Positions 18,049 to 27,195 of a DNA stretch of 64,000 nucleotides are shown one piece after another. The notes beneath the pieces were generated by a model. The model saw nothing but the letters and a program-made list of their open reading frames with translations, was not told where the DNA came from and made no database searches. The stretch's first letter is position 1, and the number at the start of each line of letters is the position of its first letter. The position numbers and the translations under genes were made by a program. The stretch comes from Chitinophagaceae bacterium (lineage in GTDB: Bacteria; Bacteroidota; Bacteroidia; Chitinophagales; UBA10324): the NCBI GenBank assembly GCA_016704325.1, contig JADJAG010000008.1, positions 1,054,001-1,118,000 on the forward strand. The letters are read 5' to 3'.

Positions 18049-18603
18049 ATGAAAAAATTGATGTTGGTTGCCGTTTTGGTATTATTGGTTGCTGGTGAAG
18101 TCTTTGCTCAAAAATTAGCCTATGTAGACACTGAATACATTCTGAAAAATATTCCTGAATACAAAGACGCACAAAAAAAGCTGGATGACATCGCGGCATC
18201 GTGGCAGAAAGACATTGATACCAAGTATGCTGAAATCGACAAACTATATAAATCCTACCAGGCTGAGCAGGTATTGCTTACGGAAGAAATGAAACAGCAA
18301 CGTCAAAAAGAAATACAGGACAAGGAGAAAGCGGCTAAAGATTTACAGAAACAGAAATTTGGCTACCAGGGAGAGCTTTTTGTGAAGCGCCAGGAGCTCG
18401 TACAACCCATACAGGATAATGTTTATGATGCCGTGCAGAAAATTGCCACTACCAAAGCATATGATTTTGTTCTGGATAAATCCAGCGGATCGGTAGTGTT
18501 ATTTGCAAATACCAAAGTAAATATCAGCGACCAGGTGTTGCAGGCTTTAGGGTATGCACCAAAAGCAGGGTCTACTACCACAGATAAAGACCCTAAAAAG
18601 TAA
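18049..18603 (+). CDS. OmpH/Skp family periplasmic chaperone (first copy)
   Basis: A 184-residue periplasmic protein with a signal peptide ending VFAQ. KLAYVDTEYILKNIPEYKDAQKKL is the OmpH start, then a long lysine/glutamine-rich coiled coil (about 45-115) and the C-terminal strand YDFVLDKSSGSVVLFANTKVNISDQVL. Skp-type trimers hold unfolded outer-membrane proteins for BamA. It is 68 bases downstream of bamA and followed by a paralogue. The tail GSTTTDKDPKK is extra and low in complexity. Confidence 0.92.
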   Translation: MKKLMLVAVLVLLVAGEVFAQKLAYVDTEYILKNIPEYKDAQKKLDDIAASWQKDIDTKYAEIDKLYKSYQAEQVLLTEEMKQQRQKEIQDKEKAAKDLQKQKFGYQGELFVKRQELVQPIQDNVYDAVQKIATTKAYDFVLDKSSGSVVLFANTKVNISDQVLQALGYAPKAGSTTTDKDPKK

Positions 18604-18611
18604 AAAAATGA

Positions 18612-18619
18612 TATTTTTG
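18612..18619 (+). promoter_or_regulatory. -7 promoter element (TATTTTTG) before the second OmpH gene
   Basis: TATTTTTG fits TAnnTTTG and lies between the two ompH genes, so the second copy may have its own transcript with a leader of about 80 bases. Confidence 0.45.
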
Positions 18620-18706
18620 CACTCTTAAATTCATTCCGTTCAACCAGTCTAACATTAGGAAAGAAGTGTAACGGACTATTTCTGACCTTAATAAAACAAA
18701 CTAAAA

Positions 18707-19222
18707 ATGAAGTTTATTTCTTACCTGACAGTTACCGTGGTGTTCATGTTGTCAATAGCTATGTCGGCACAAGCGCAATCGCCAAAATTCGGACACATAA
18801 ATTCTGCTGATCTATTATCAATGATGCCGGAAATTAAAAAAGCAGACTCCACGCTCCAGGCCTACCAGAAGTCTTTGGAAGATGCCAATGCTTCTATGCT
18901 TACAGACTATCAGAAAAAAGTGCAGGATTACCAGGCATTGTCCGCAACTACGACAGATGCCGTTAAGGAGATCAAACAACAGGAAATAAAGGACCTGGAA
19001 AACCGCATTCAGCAGTTCCAGGGTACTGCTCAGGACAAACTTCAAAACAAGAAAGAAGAGGTATACTCTCCTATTTTGAAAAAGGCAGAAGATGCCATCA
19101 AGGAAGTAGCTAAAGCGAATAACTACGCTTATGTATTTGATACCAGTGCAGGCGCCGTAGTGTATGCACAGGAATCAGATAACCTGATGGAATTAGTGAA
19201 GAAGAAGCTGGCTTTAAAATAG
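18707..19222 (+). CDS. OmpH/Skp family periplasmic chaperone (second copy)
   Basis: A 171-residue paralogue of the preceding gene, with signal peptide ending AQAQ, the start FGHINSADLLSMMPEIKKAD, a coiled coil rich in Gln/Lys/Glu (about 45-120), and the C-terminal strand YAYVFDTSAGAVVYAQESDNLMELV. It is 43 bases upstream of murI. Tandem ompH genes after bamA are common in Bacteroidota and the two probably form homo- or hetero-trimers. Confidence 0.92.
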   Translation: MKFISYLTVTVVFMLSIAMSAQAQSPKFGHINSADLLSMMPEIKKADSTLQAYQKSLEDANASMLTDYQKKVQDYQALSATTTDAVKEIKQQEIKDLENRIQQFQGTAQDKLQNKKEEVYSPILKKAEDAIKEVAKANNYAYVFDTSAGAVVYAQESDNLMELVKKKLALK

Positions 19223-19265
19223 CCGTAAAAACGATCGATTTGCCATCAGGCATTCCATCTTATAA

Positions 19266-20072
19266 ATGGCAAGAAATCAACCTATCGGAATATTTGATTC
19301 AGGCATTGGCGGCTTAACAGTCGCCAATGCTGTTTCCGGGCTGTTGCCTGAGGAAGAAATCATCTATTTTGGAGATACTGCTCATTTGCCTTATGGCGAT
19401 AAATCTGCTGAATCCATTCAGCACTATTCATTACGTATCACCGATTTTTTGCTCGAAAAAAATTGCAAACTCATCCTGATTGCCTGCAATACGGCATCGG
19501 CTGCAGCTTTTGAAACTGTTGAAAAGTACCTCAATGGCAATGTACCACTGGTAAACGTAATCGACCCTGTTGTAGAAGCAGTGGCTGCAGATCTTTCAAT
19601 CAGGAAAATCGGAATTATCGGAACCAAAGGCACTATTAAATCAGGCGTATATGAGCAAAAACTCAAAGCGCTGCGGCCTGACCTTGAAACAGTGGCGCTG
19701 GCCACTGCCCTGCTTGCTTCTATGATTGAAGCCGGCTTTTATAATAACAGCGTTAGCCAGGCTGTAATTAATTCCTACCTCGCCTATCCTGATTTCAGCG
19801 ACATACAAGGCATGATCATGGCCTGCACGCATTATCCACTGATCGAAAAAGAAGTGGCTTCCTATTTTAATCAGCGCATCAAAATATTTAATTCCAACAA
19901 CCTGGTAGCTAACAGGGTAAAGAAGACTTTGGAGCAACTTGATCTCCTCAATGATGCCCGGCAAAATCCGCATCATTTTTATGTTTCCGACTTTACTGAA
20001 TCGTTTGAACAAACAACAAAAATTTTCTTCCAGGGGGAAATCCATTTAGAGCATTCGCCGATTTGGGAATAA
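19266..20072 (+). CDS. murI: Glutamate racemase
   Basis: A 268-residue enzyme that converts L-glutamate to D-glutamate for peptidoglycan. The two catalytic cysteines are present: Cys74 in LILIACNTASAAA and Cys187 in IMACTHYPLI. IGIFDSGIGGLTV at the N-terminus and IYFGDTAHLPYGDKS are further family motifs. It ends the envelope cluster. Its stop is only 2 bases from the end of the convergent glycosyltransferase gene, and no terminator is visible in that gap. Confidence 0.96.
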   Translation: MARNQPIGIFDSGIGGLTVANAVSGLLPEEEIIYFGDTAHLPYGDKSAESIQHYSLRITDFLLEKNCKLILIACNTASAAAFETVEKYLNGNVPLVNVIDPVVEAVAADLSIRKIGIIGTKGTIKSGVYEQKLKALRPDLETVALATALLASMIEAGFYNNSVSQAVINSYLAYPDFSDIQGMIMACTHYPLIEKEVASYFNQRIKIFNSNNLVANRVKKTLEQLDLLNDARQNPHHFYVSDFTESFEQTTKIFFQGEIHLEHSPIWE

Positions 20073-20074
20073 AA

Positions 20075-21223
20075 TTATTGATCTGGAATGGAAGCCAGGA
20101 GATTGACTAAGTGCTGCTTCCATAGTTGTACTGAATTGGCTTTAAAACCGGCAAATGCCTTTTCTTCAAACAGTGCCAATTCAAGGTCAAAGGATGACTG
20201 ACTTGTTGTGTAGCAAATTCCTTTATTAGTTAAATATTCCGCCAGATATTCCTGCTCCGGTTGACCAGGTGTTGGAATGAAGATCGCACGGCTTCCTAAT
20301 AGTGAGAGATCCATGACTGTAGTATATCCAGGACGGGAAATAATAATCTCCGATTCAAGAATAGCGGTGTTCAATGCTTCTGTCAACAGGTAATCTACCA
20401 ATAACACACCGGGTGAAATCTGTAACACCTCGCCCGATCCACCCGGAATGCCTCTTACAAACAATATCTGATCTAATTCATCGGCTGCCACCTCCTCATT
20501 AGTTGGTTGATTATTCCTGCGTGAAGCGTATTCCTTAACTTGTTGCAAGAGTAGTTGCTCCAGCATACTCCGCTGCGGTTCCGGCCCGGAAAGCAATACC
20601 ATTAATTTGTATCGCTTACTTACTTCCCGGTAGGAAAACCTGGATAGTGTACCGATGAATACTGCATTATCCGGCAATGGAAATTTATGCGATAATATTC
20701 CGCTTAGGCCAGGTTCCTTTTCAAAATCAGGAATCCAGCAGGCATCAAAATTAGCAATCAGTCTCCTGTTGACTTTATTGATCCATCGTTCCATCCTTTT
20801 GAATGGAGACGGAGCAATGATATTTAATTGGTGCGTAACAAAAGTGCAGGGAATATCCTTTGCATACATGTCAAACCGGTTGTCGGAAATTACGGCATCG
20901 ATATTTTCTTTGGATATAATCTTCCTCAACCACTTTTTTTCTGCACGAATAACAGCTAAAATTTTAGGTAATTGGAGCAGCATAGTAATTCCGAGGCTGC
21001 CCTTTTTCTGATAATGAACCCGGTAACCCGGCAAGTTGATGGCGGTAAGCTGCGGGAATTCTTTCCTGAGCAATGACATTGCAGGTCCGTCAGATGCAAT
21101 CAACACTTCTGCGCCGAGGCTTTGCAATTCATGAATGACCGGTATCATGCGCGTTGCATGTCCAAGTCCCCAATCAAGCGGAGCTACCAGTATTTTTCTT
21201 TTCCTGCTCAAATCAGTTAGCAA
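20075..21223 (-). CDS. MurG/GT28-like glycosyltransferase
   Basis: A 382-residue GT-B fold protein. KILVAPLDWGLGHATRMIPVI is the glycine-rich N-terminal loop, and the nucleotide-binding C-terminal half has EIIISRPGYTTVMDLSLLGSRAIFIPTPGQPEQEYLAEYL, as in UDP-GlcNAc-using enzymes of the MurG type. The acceptor is unknown; it is separate from the murein cluster genes although it converges on murI. The first codon is uncertain: TTG at 21223 or TTG at 21211 (giving MSRKRKILVAP); no ATG is close. A 35-residue polar insert around residues 225-260 is not typical of MurG. Confidence 0.82.
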   Translation of the reverse strand: MLTDLSRKRKILVAPLDWGLGHATRMIPVIHELQSLGAEVLIASDGPAMSLLRKEFPQLTAINLPGYRVHYQKKGSLGITMLLQLPKILAVIRAEKKWLRKIISKENIDAVISDNRFDMYAKDIPCTFVTHQLNIIAPSPFKRMERWINKVNRRLIANFDACWIPDFEKEPGLSGILSHKFPLPDNAVFIGTLSRFSYREVSKRYKLMVLLSGPEPQRSMLEQLLLQQVKEYASRRNNQPTNEEVAADELDQILFVRGIPGGSGEVLQISPGVLLVDYLLTEALNTAILESEIIISRPGYTTVMDLSLLGSRAIFIPTPGQPEQEYLAEYLTNKGICYTTSQSSFDLELALFEEKAFAGFKANSVQLWKQHLVNLLASIPDQ

Positions 21224-21280
21224 TTACTGCAAAAAGATTACGTTCTTCGGCCATGGAATAGTTTAAAAGAATGAACCGCA

Positions 21281-21469
21281 ATGATGCATAAAATATACAA
21301 AACAGCAGTGATTATCCTATTTATCGCAGGCATAGGTGGTGCAATAAGCGGATGTTCCCTGTTCAAAAAAAAGTGCCAGACCTGCCCTTCCTTTTCAAAT
21401 AACCAGGTTATGCCAGATTCCATTTTCAATATGAAACCCTTTCAGACAGCCCATTGCAGCCCTTACTAA
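21281..21469 (+). CDS. Small putative lipoprotein
   Basis: A 62-residue protein with a hydrophobic N-terminus and a lipobox-like ISGC at residues 22-25 (mature part CSLFKKKCQTCPSFSNNQ). Short lipoproteins with a Cys-rich KKKCxxCP segment are common and uncharacterised in Bacteroidota. A second ATG follows immediately (21284). It lies just upstream of feoA on the same strand, but 68 bases of spacing and a promoter-like TAACTTGC (21502-21509) separate them. Confidence 0.55.
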   Translation: MMHKIYKTAVIILFIAGIGGAISGCSLFKKKCQTCPSFSNNQVMPDSIFNMKPFQTAHCSPY

Positions 21470-21537
21470 TCTGTATCATTTCCATCTGTCATGGAAATTA
21501 CTAACTTGCGCTATTTAAATTCAATCTAAATAAGAAA

Positions 21538-21777
21538 GTGGGAAAAGAGCAGTCAATTCTCTCATTGGGGAAACTGAAAGAAGGAGACACCGCTGTAATT
21601 GTGCGGCTGGAAAGCAGCGACCTTTCGCTGAAGCTAATGGAAATGGGATTTCTTCCCGGAGAGGAAGTATTCGTAGATAAGATTGCACCATTGGGTGATC
21701 CGATCTCTGTAAAAATCGGCACGTACCTGTTAAGTCTTCGAAAGGAAGAAGCCAATGCCGTAATGGTACGTAAATAA
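21538..21777 (+). CDS. feoA: FeoA family ferrous iron transport protein
   Basis: A 79-residue SH3-like cytoplasmic protein with a GTG start. LSLGKLKEGDTAVIVRLESSDLSLKLMEMGFLPGEEVFVDKIAPLGDP is the FeoA pattern. It is thought to modulate FeoB in ferrous iron uptake. The feoB start is 31 bases downstream, so they form an operon. A possible -7 element TAACTTGC is at 21502-21509. No Fur box was recognised with confidence. Confidence 0.92.
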   Translation: MGKEQSILSLGKLKEGDTAVIVRLESSDLSLKLMEMGFLPGEEVFVDKIAPLGDPISVKIGTYLLSLRKEEANAVMVRK

Positions 21778-21808
21778 TTTCTGCCACTATTGACCGAATT
21801 GTTGAAGC

Positions 21809-23926
21809 TTGAAGAAGAATATAAAAATTGCACTGGTAGGAAATCCGAATTGCGGGAAATCTTCGCTGTTTAATGCATTGACAGGCTTGCGACAGAAAGT
21901 CGGCAATTTTGCCGGCGTAACTGTTGATAAAAAGACAGGTTATATTTCACTTGCAAAAGACACCATTGCAAGTATTATTGATTTGCCCGGCACCTATAGC
22001 CTCTATCCACGGCGTATAGATGAATTTATCACTTTCGATGTATTGCTGAATGCTGACAATGATTCGCATCCTGATATGCTGGTGATTGTTGCAGATGCAT
22101 CGAACCTGAAACGCAACCTGCTCTTTTGTTCCCAAATCATTGACCTTAAAATTCCGACCATCATTGCCCTGAATATGGTGGATGTGGCCCGCAAAAACGG
22201 ACTGGCCATTGATACACAGCAATTAGCCATCGAACTTGGTGTTAAGGTAATTCCTATCAATGCAAGAGAAGGCAAAGGCATTAATGACCTGAAACGCGCG
22301 ATACAGACGACGGTACCTGTGCCGGAAAAGAATTTTGTAGAAGTGCGGCCGCTATGTCCTGAAGTAGTGGATGGCGTTAAAGAAATAACCAAGGTAACGA
22401 GCGACTACACCGCATTTCAAATAGCTTGTCATTATATAAACATCTTCTGTTTTAATGTAGAACAAAAAGGAAAAATAAAACAACTGCTGGAGCAGCATCA
22501 CTTTGCGATGTCGAAGTTGCAAGGCGAAGAAATTCTGCAACGATATGAACGCATTAATGCTATTCTTGATCGCTGCACTTCACAGGATCAGAGCAGGCAA
22601 CAGGCTTTGGATACAACAGCCAGGATCGATGCGGTATTGTTACATCCGGTTTATGGCTACCTCATCTTTCTGCTCATTTTTTATTTTGTGTTCCAGGCCA
22701 TTTTTTCGTGGGCTACTTATCCTATGGAAGCCATCGGCGCTGCCTTTAGCTGGATGCAAGAGTCGCTGGACAATTTGTTACCGGAAAGCCTGCTTACCAA
22801 TTTGCTGTTGGAAGGTGTGCTGGCTGGTATTGGTGGTATAGTCATTTTTATACCGCAGATCATGCTGCTCTTTGGTTTCATCAGCATTCTTGAAGATACC
22901 GGATACATGACGCGCGTAAGTTTTCTTATGGACCGTCTTATGCGTAAAGTGGGTATGAGTGGAAAATCCACCTTGCCGCTTGTAAGTGGAATGGCTTGTG
23001 CTGTACCTGCCATACTTTCCACTCGCGGTATTGAAAACTGGAAAGACCGGATTATCACCATCATGGTGACGCCATTAATGAGCTGTTCCGCACGGCTGCC
23101 GGTGTATGCACTCTTAATCAGTTTTATAGTTCCTGATGAGAAATTTCTTGGTTTTATGAATCTGAAAGGGCTCGTCATGATGGGACTCTACCTGCTTGGA
23201 TGGGCCATGGCGCTGTTAGCTGCATTTGTGATGAAGCTGATCATAAAGGCAAAAGAGAAAAGTTATTACCTGATGGAATTACCAATCTATCGCAAACCGC
23301 GCTGGGGCAATGTGGGCATCACCATGATTGAGAAAGCAAAGGTGTTTGTTACAGATGCGGGAAAAGTGATTATCACCATTTCTATCATTCTGTGGTTCCT
23401 GGCTTCTTTTGGTCCGGGTAATTCAATAGAGGTTATTGAAGAAAAATACGCTTCGATGCAACCTACTGAATCGATTACGCAAACAGACCTGAATAATCAG
23501 TTACAGGCAGAAAAGCTGGCTGCATCTTTTGCAGGACGTATCGGGCATTTTATTGAACCGGCCATTAAACCGCTTGGCTTCGACTGGAAGATCGGCATTG
23601 CCCTGATCACTTCTTTTGCAGCAAGGGAAGTATTTGTCGGTACCATGTCAACCATCTACAGTGTCGGATCAACCGAGGATGTTGATTTCGAAGCAATCAG
23701 GGAACGGATGCGCAATGAAATTGATCCTGAAACCGGTGAACATGTTTACAGCGCCGCTACTGCTTTTTCACTAATGATCTTTTTTGCATTTGCCATGCAA
23801 TGCATGAGTACGGTTGCCGTGGTAAAAAGAGAAACGAAATCATGGAAATGGCCTTCCATACAGATTTTGTATTTGACGGGACTTGCTTATCTCTCCAGTC
23901 TTATAGTATATCAGTGGATGAAATAA
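21809..23926 (+). CDS. feoB: Ferrous iron transporter B
   Basis: A 705-residue inner-membrane Fe(II) transporter with a cytoplasmic G domain. G1 is ALVGNPNCGKSSLFN, G3 is IDLPGTYSLYP and G4 is ALNMVD, in the first 160 residues. Two Gate/nucleoside-recognition membrane regions follow (GIGGIVIFIPQIMLLFGFISILEDTGYMTR; SGMACAVPAILSTRGIEN), then a third block ending with FAFAMQCMSTVAVVKRETKS. The start is TTG at 21809 (MKKNIKIALVGNPN). The length is typical. With feoA it forms the iron-uptake unit here. Confidence 0.96.
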   Translation: MKKNIKIALVGNPNCGKSSLFNALTGLRQKVGNFAGVTVDKKTGYISLAKDTIASIIDLPGTYSLYPRRIDEFITFDVLLNADNDSHPDMLVIVADASNLKRNLLFCSQIIDLKIPTIIALNMVDVARKNGLAIDTQQLAIELGVKVIPINAREGKGINDLKRAIQTTVPVPEKNFVEVRPLCPEVVDGVKEITKVTSDYTAFQIACHYINIFCFNVEQKGKIKQLLEQHHFAMSKLQGEEILQRYERINAILDRCTSQDQSRQQALDTTARIDAVLLHPVYGYLIFLLIFYFVFQAIFSWATYPMEAIGAAFSWMQESLDNLLPESLLTNLLLEGVLAGIGGIVIFIPQIMLLFGFISILEDTGYMTRVSFLMDRLMRKVGMSGKSTLPLVSGMACAVPAILSTRGIENWKDRIITIMVTPLMSCSARLPVYALLISFIVPDEKFLGFMNLKGLVMMGLYLLGWAMALLAAFVMKLIIKAKEKSYYLMELPIYRKPRWGNVGITMIEKAKVFVTDAGKVIITISIILWFLASFGPGNSIEVIEEKYASMQPTESITQTDLNNQLQAEKLAASFAGRIGHFIEPAIKPLGFDWKIGIALITSFAAREVFVGTMSTIYSVGSTEDVDFEAIRERMRNEIDPETGEHVYSAATAFSLMIFFAFAMQCMSTVAVVKRETKSWKWPSIQILYLTGLAYLSSLIVYQWMK

Positions 23927-24079
23927 GCTAATCCGGAACAGGCAATCTGTGAATGCGATTCACCTTACCTGATTAATGAATTACACTATTAATTCTGTGA
24001 ATTTCTATTCCGTAACACACAGCCATTGGTTTACTTAATTCCTGATCTTTGTTAACTTCGAATTTCAAAATCCATTGTT

Positions 24080-24430
24080 ATGACCAACAAACGGTATAAG
24101 TCAATTTCTGAATTTTATCCTTATTATTTGTCAGAGCACCGCAAGCCCTTAACCCGCACGATGCACTTTGTTGGAACACTACTCCTCATCATATGCCTGA
24201 TGTATGCTTTGTTGCTGCAAAAATGGTTATTGTTGTTTTTGATCCCTGTATTGGGATATGGCTTTGCATGGGCTTCGCATGCTTTCATTGAGAGAAACAA
24301 ACCCGCTACTTTTACTTATCCGGTTTATAGCCTTGGTTCCGATTTCATTATGTTCTGGGATATGTTAATCGGAAGAATCAGTAAACGTATGGTTGAAGCA
24401 GAAAAGCAATATCCTCTTGATCAACATTGA
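24080..24430 (+). CDS. Mpo1/DUF962-like membrane protein
   Basis: A 116-residue membrane protein with two hydrophobic hairpins. YYLSEHRKPLTRTMHFVGT, GYGFAWASHAFIERNKPATFTYP and LGSDFIMFWDML match the Mpo1-like (DUF962) family. The yeast member is an Fe(II)-dependent dioxygenase that removes one carbon from 2-hydroxy fatty acids by alpha-oxidation, using conserved histidines; the matching histidines (HR, HF, SH) are present. The bacterial role is inferred, and would fit sphingolipid or hydroxy-fatty-acid metabolism of Bacteroidota. Confidence 0.82.
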   Translation: MTNKRYKSISEFYPYYLSEHRKPLTRTMHFVGTLLLIICLMYALLLQKWLLLFLIPVLGYGFAWASHAFIERNKPATFTYPVYSLGSDFIMFWDMLIGRISKRMVEAEKQYPLDQH

Positions 24431-24473
24431 ATAAATCGAAGATCCATTTTCACCAATATCAACGAAACTGATC

Positions 24474-25241
24474 ATGTGCAGGATGATTGCAAAAGTAAGT
24501 CCGGAGGCAAGCGCTATCATAGAAGAGATGCTCCTGTGCCCCACCTCACTATCGTATCTTTCACAAAATGGAAAGCAACCGTCTGCTCCATGGCTTCGCG
24601 GCAAACACAATGATGGCTGCGGGCTTGCCTTTCTAAATCAGGGGAATATTGAAATTCATAAACGTGACAAGGCAACAGCCTGGGACGAAAGCTATCAGTC
24701 TATTGTAAAAAAAGCAAATTCACAGCTATTTATTGCGCATAACCGGCTTGCTTCAAAAGGGCTCAAGGCGTCACTGGAAGGGGCCCACCCATTTTATTAT
24801 AAGCCAAATGAAACTCCTTATGCATTCAGCCATAATGGTAGTATTGCTTCTTACCATAATGAAGCAGTTGCCAAAGAGATATCCGATTCGCAAATTCTCT
24901 TTCATAACCTGATCGATGAAAAAGAGAAAAATCAGGATAGAAGTTTTAGTTCTATTGTTTCAGACATAGCAGGAAGTAAGTCCTATGATTCTCTTTGCGG
25001 ATTACTTATGAGTCCTGACACACTCTATGCCTGGCGAATTTACAATGAAAGCAATCCAGACAAACAGGAGATTTACGAAGCATATTATACGCTCTACTTG
25101 TCAATGAGAAAGGGCAGTATTGTAATTGCTTCGGAATGCCTGGACACAGGATCCTGGCTGTTATTACCCAACAACACCTTTATTTCAATAAGGCTATGCA
25201 AAAATTCTTTGCAGATTGACTATACTGCACTAAGATTTTAA
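24474..25241 (+). CDS. Class II glutamine amidotransferase (YafJ/EgtC-like)
   Basis: A 255-residue N-terminal nucleophile-type amidohydrolase. Cys2 in MCRMIAKVS is the nucleophile after removal of Met1. KHNDGCGLAFLN, LFIAHNRLASKG and PYAFSHNGSIASYH provide the glutamine-binding arginine/asparagine and glycine motifs of class II amidotransferases. There is no synthase domain, so the protein resembles YafJ or EgtC, which hydrolyse gamma-glutamyl bonds. The substrate is unknown. No ergothioneine genes are nearby. Confidence 0.82.
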   Translation: MCRMIAKVSPEASAIIEEMLLCPTSLSYLSQNGKQPSAPWLRGKHNDGCGLAFLNQGNIEIHKRDKATAWDESYQSIVKKANSQLFIAHNRLASKGLKASLEGAHPFYYKPNETPYAFSHNGSIASYHNEAVAKEISDSQILFHNLIDEKEKNQDRSFSSIVSDIAGSKSYDSLCGLLMSPDTLYAWRIYNESNPDKQEIYEAYYTLYLSMRKGSIVIASECLDTGSWLLLPNNTFISIRLCKNSLQIDYTALRF

Positions 25242-25307
25242 TCAACCTTTATAAAAAGTTTTCCTTGCAGTTTTGAAATACCTTTTTAAATGAATATACA
25301 GACTCTT

Positions 25308-26075
25308 CTAACGTGATGCGGTCCGGAAGTATCCATCATTCGCTTTAAACGCCTTTGAATTGTCAGGTGTGAATTCCATTTTCTTATCGGATACGACTGC
25401 TCCTATAGAGATATACATTAACTGACTGGCTTTCGCATAGTCGGGAAGTACATTTTCAGGTGAGGTTACTCCAGGAATTGGAACAATCAATCCTCCTTGC
25501 TGGTATTGCAAAAAATCATCGAGGTAGTATTTAAACCGGATATACTGGCCCTTATAAAATTTTATCTCAGCAAACAAAGATGGGTTGAAAATATTCACTT
25601 CGTCAGAAAACCAATCATAGTCTTTGGTTTTTACGTCATCACCCACAAATATTTTTCTTTTCCAGGCAAACATTACCTCCAATTCACCACCTACAGCCAG
25701 GTTAAAGTTCTTGTCGAAATTACCAAGCTTTAAAGCAAGGGGTAATCCAAGACCATAAGAACGCTCCTTGATCTTAACTTCATAGCCTGACATATTTGTA
25801 TGCGTGATCAAACCGACGTTACGAAGGTTTAAACCGGTATAAATGCCAAAATTGTTGCTGAAATCAAAATGCACCTGTTGACCAAAGTTGAACACCGGCG
25901 AAAACCTGACCACATTCTGGACTTCCTGATCTCCGGCATCTACATTGCCCCAGGAGAAAATGGTTTCACCTGTTGAAGCCGTATAAACCTTTGTGCCGGA
26001 AGCAGTCGGGGTTGATTGTCCAAGAGCCACTGCAGAATAAATCAGTGCAAAAAACAGTACCATTAAGTTGCGCAT
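25308..26075 (-). CDS. Putative outer membrane beta-barrel protein
   Basis: A 255-residue exported protein with a signal peptide (MRNLMVLFFALIYSAVALGQ). The rest consists of alternating hydrophobic/aromatic strands such as VRFSPVFNFGQQVHFDFSN, FGIYTGLNLRNVGLI and AEIKFYKGQYIRFKYYLDDFL, consistent with an 8- or 10-stranded outer-membrane barrel. It does not end with an aromatic residue, which is unusual for a barrel. I do not recognise a named family. No partner genes lie next to it. Confidence 0.7.
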   Translation of the reverse strand: MRNLMVLFFALIYSAVALGQSTPTASGTKVYTASTGETIFSWGNVDAGDQEVQNVVRFSPVFNFGQQVHFDFSNNFGIYTGLNLRNVGLITHTNMSGYEVKIKERSYGLGLPLALKLGNFDKNFNLAVGGELEVMFAWKRKIFVGDDVKTKDYDWFSDEVNIFNPSLFAEIKFYKGQYIRFKYYLDDFLQYQQGGLIVPIPGVTSPENVLPDYAKASQLMYISIGAVVSDKKMEFTPDNSKAFKANDGYFRTASR

Positions 26076-26198
26076 AACTAGAATTTTTCGAAAGATATGG
26101 AATTAGTGGAAATCCGAAACAAACATCAGTCAAAATTTAATATTATGACAATCCGTGTTTAGCTGGAAACTGATGTTAACAGGTGCCTGTTGAATATA

Positions 26199-26750
26199 TT
26201 ATAGTCTGTCAATCCATGCAGGTTTTTGCTTTAACACGTTCTTATATACGGGACAACTTTCAATATGTGCTCCGGGTAAATAACCGGTACTCATCAGAAA
26301 TTCATTTACAATTTCACCCCCTGTAAATTTGAACTGCCCCTTAAAGGTCTTCACCCACTCAGCCTTGGTTTGCGGATGATGGTGGTCGAGCCAAGCTTTA
26401 AATGAACCAAACTGTTTCTGCAATAATTTTATGCGTTTTGCATTCTCCACGGCAGCTGCCACCTTTAACCGGTTGCGGATAATTCCCGCATCATTCAATA
26501 ATCTTTGAATGTCGCGGTCTTTATATGCTGCCACTTTATTTATCCGGAATCCATGGTAGGCATTAAAAAAATTTTCCTTCTTATTTAGTATTGTTGTCCA
26601 GGAAAGTCCGGCCTGGTTGATCTCCAGTATCAACCTTCCGAAAAGCGCATCATCGTCAGGAATCGGGAAACCATACTCCGTATCGTGGTACTTTTTATGT
26701 ACTTCCGTCACTTCCATCTTCCTTACTGCATCACAATAGCTAGCTGCCAT
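26199..26750 (-). CDS. tag: DNA-3-methyladenine glycosylase I
   Basis: A 183-residue base-excision repair enzyme that removes 3-methyladenine from DNA. YCDAVRKMEVTEVHKKYHDTEYGFPIPDDDALFGRLILEINQAGLSWTTIL is the family core, and GAHIESCPVY near the C-terminus carries the His and Cys of the zinc snap (with Cys and His near the N-terminus). I chose the ATG at 26750; a TTG at 26777 would add nine residues. It is transcribed away from the poly-G block. Confidence 0.9.
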   Translation of the reverse strand: MAASYCDAVRKMEVTEVHKKYHDTEYGFPIPDDDALFGRLILEINQAGLSWTTILNKKENFFNAYHGFRINKVAAYKDRDIQRLLNDAGIIRNRLKVAAAVENAKRIKLLQKQFGSFKAWLDHHHPQTKAEWVKTFKGQFKFTGGEIVNEFLMSTGYLPGAHIESCPVYKNVLKQKPAWIDRL

Positions 26751-26845
26751 ATTGCTGGTTATTTGGGTTGAAATCAAAGGTAATCATCAGACATTAAAAA
26801 AAAAGAATGTGATAAGTAAAGGCTACCTATCAAACCGCAAAAATT

Positions 26846-27082
<237 letters not shown>

Positions 27083-27195
27083 CTTGGAGATTCAATTTTC
27101 AGCAAAAACTGCAAACATTGGCCGGCATTTTCCATAGTTTGCACCTAACTTAACCGAACAGGCAAGCCCACCTTTCGACAATCAAATTCATTTGT

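Noticed and set aside
21223..21429. Minus-strand frame across the small lipoprotein
   Set aside because: The plus-strand frame has a signal sequence and lipobox; the minus-strand one has no features.
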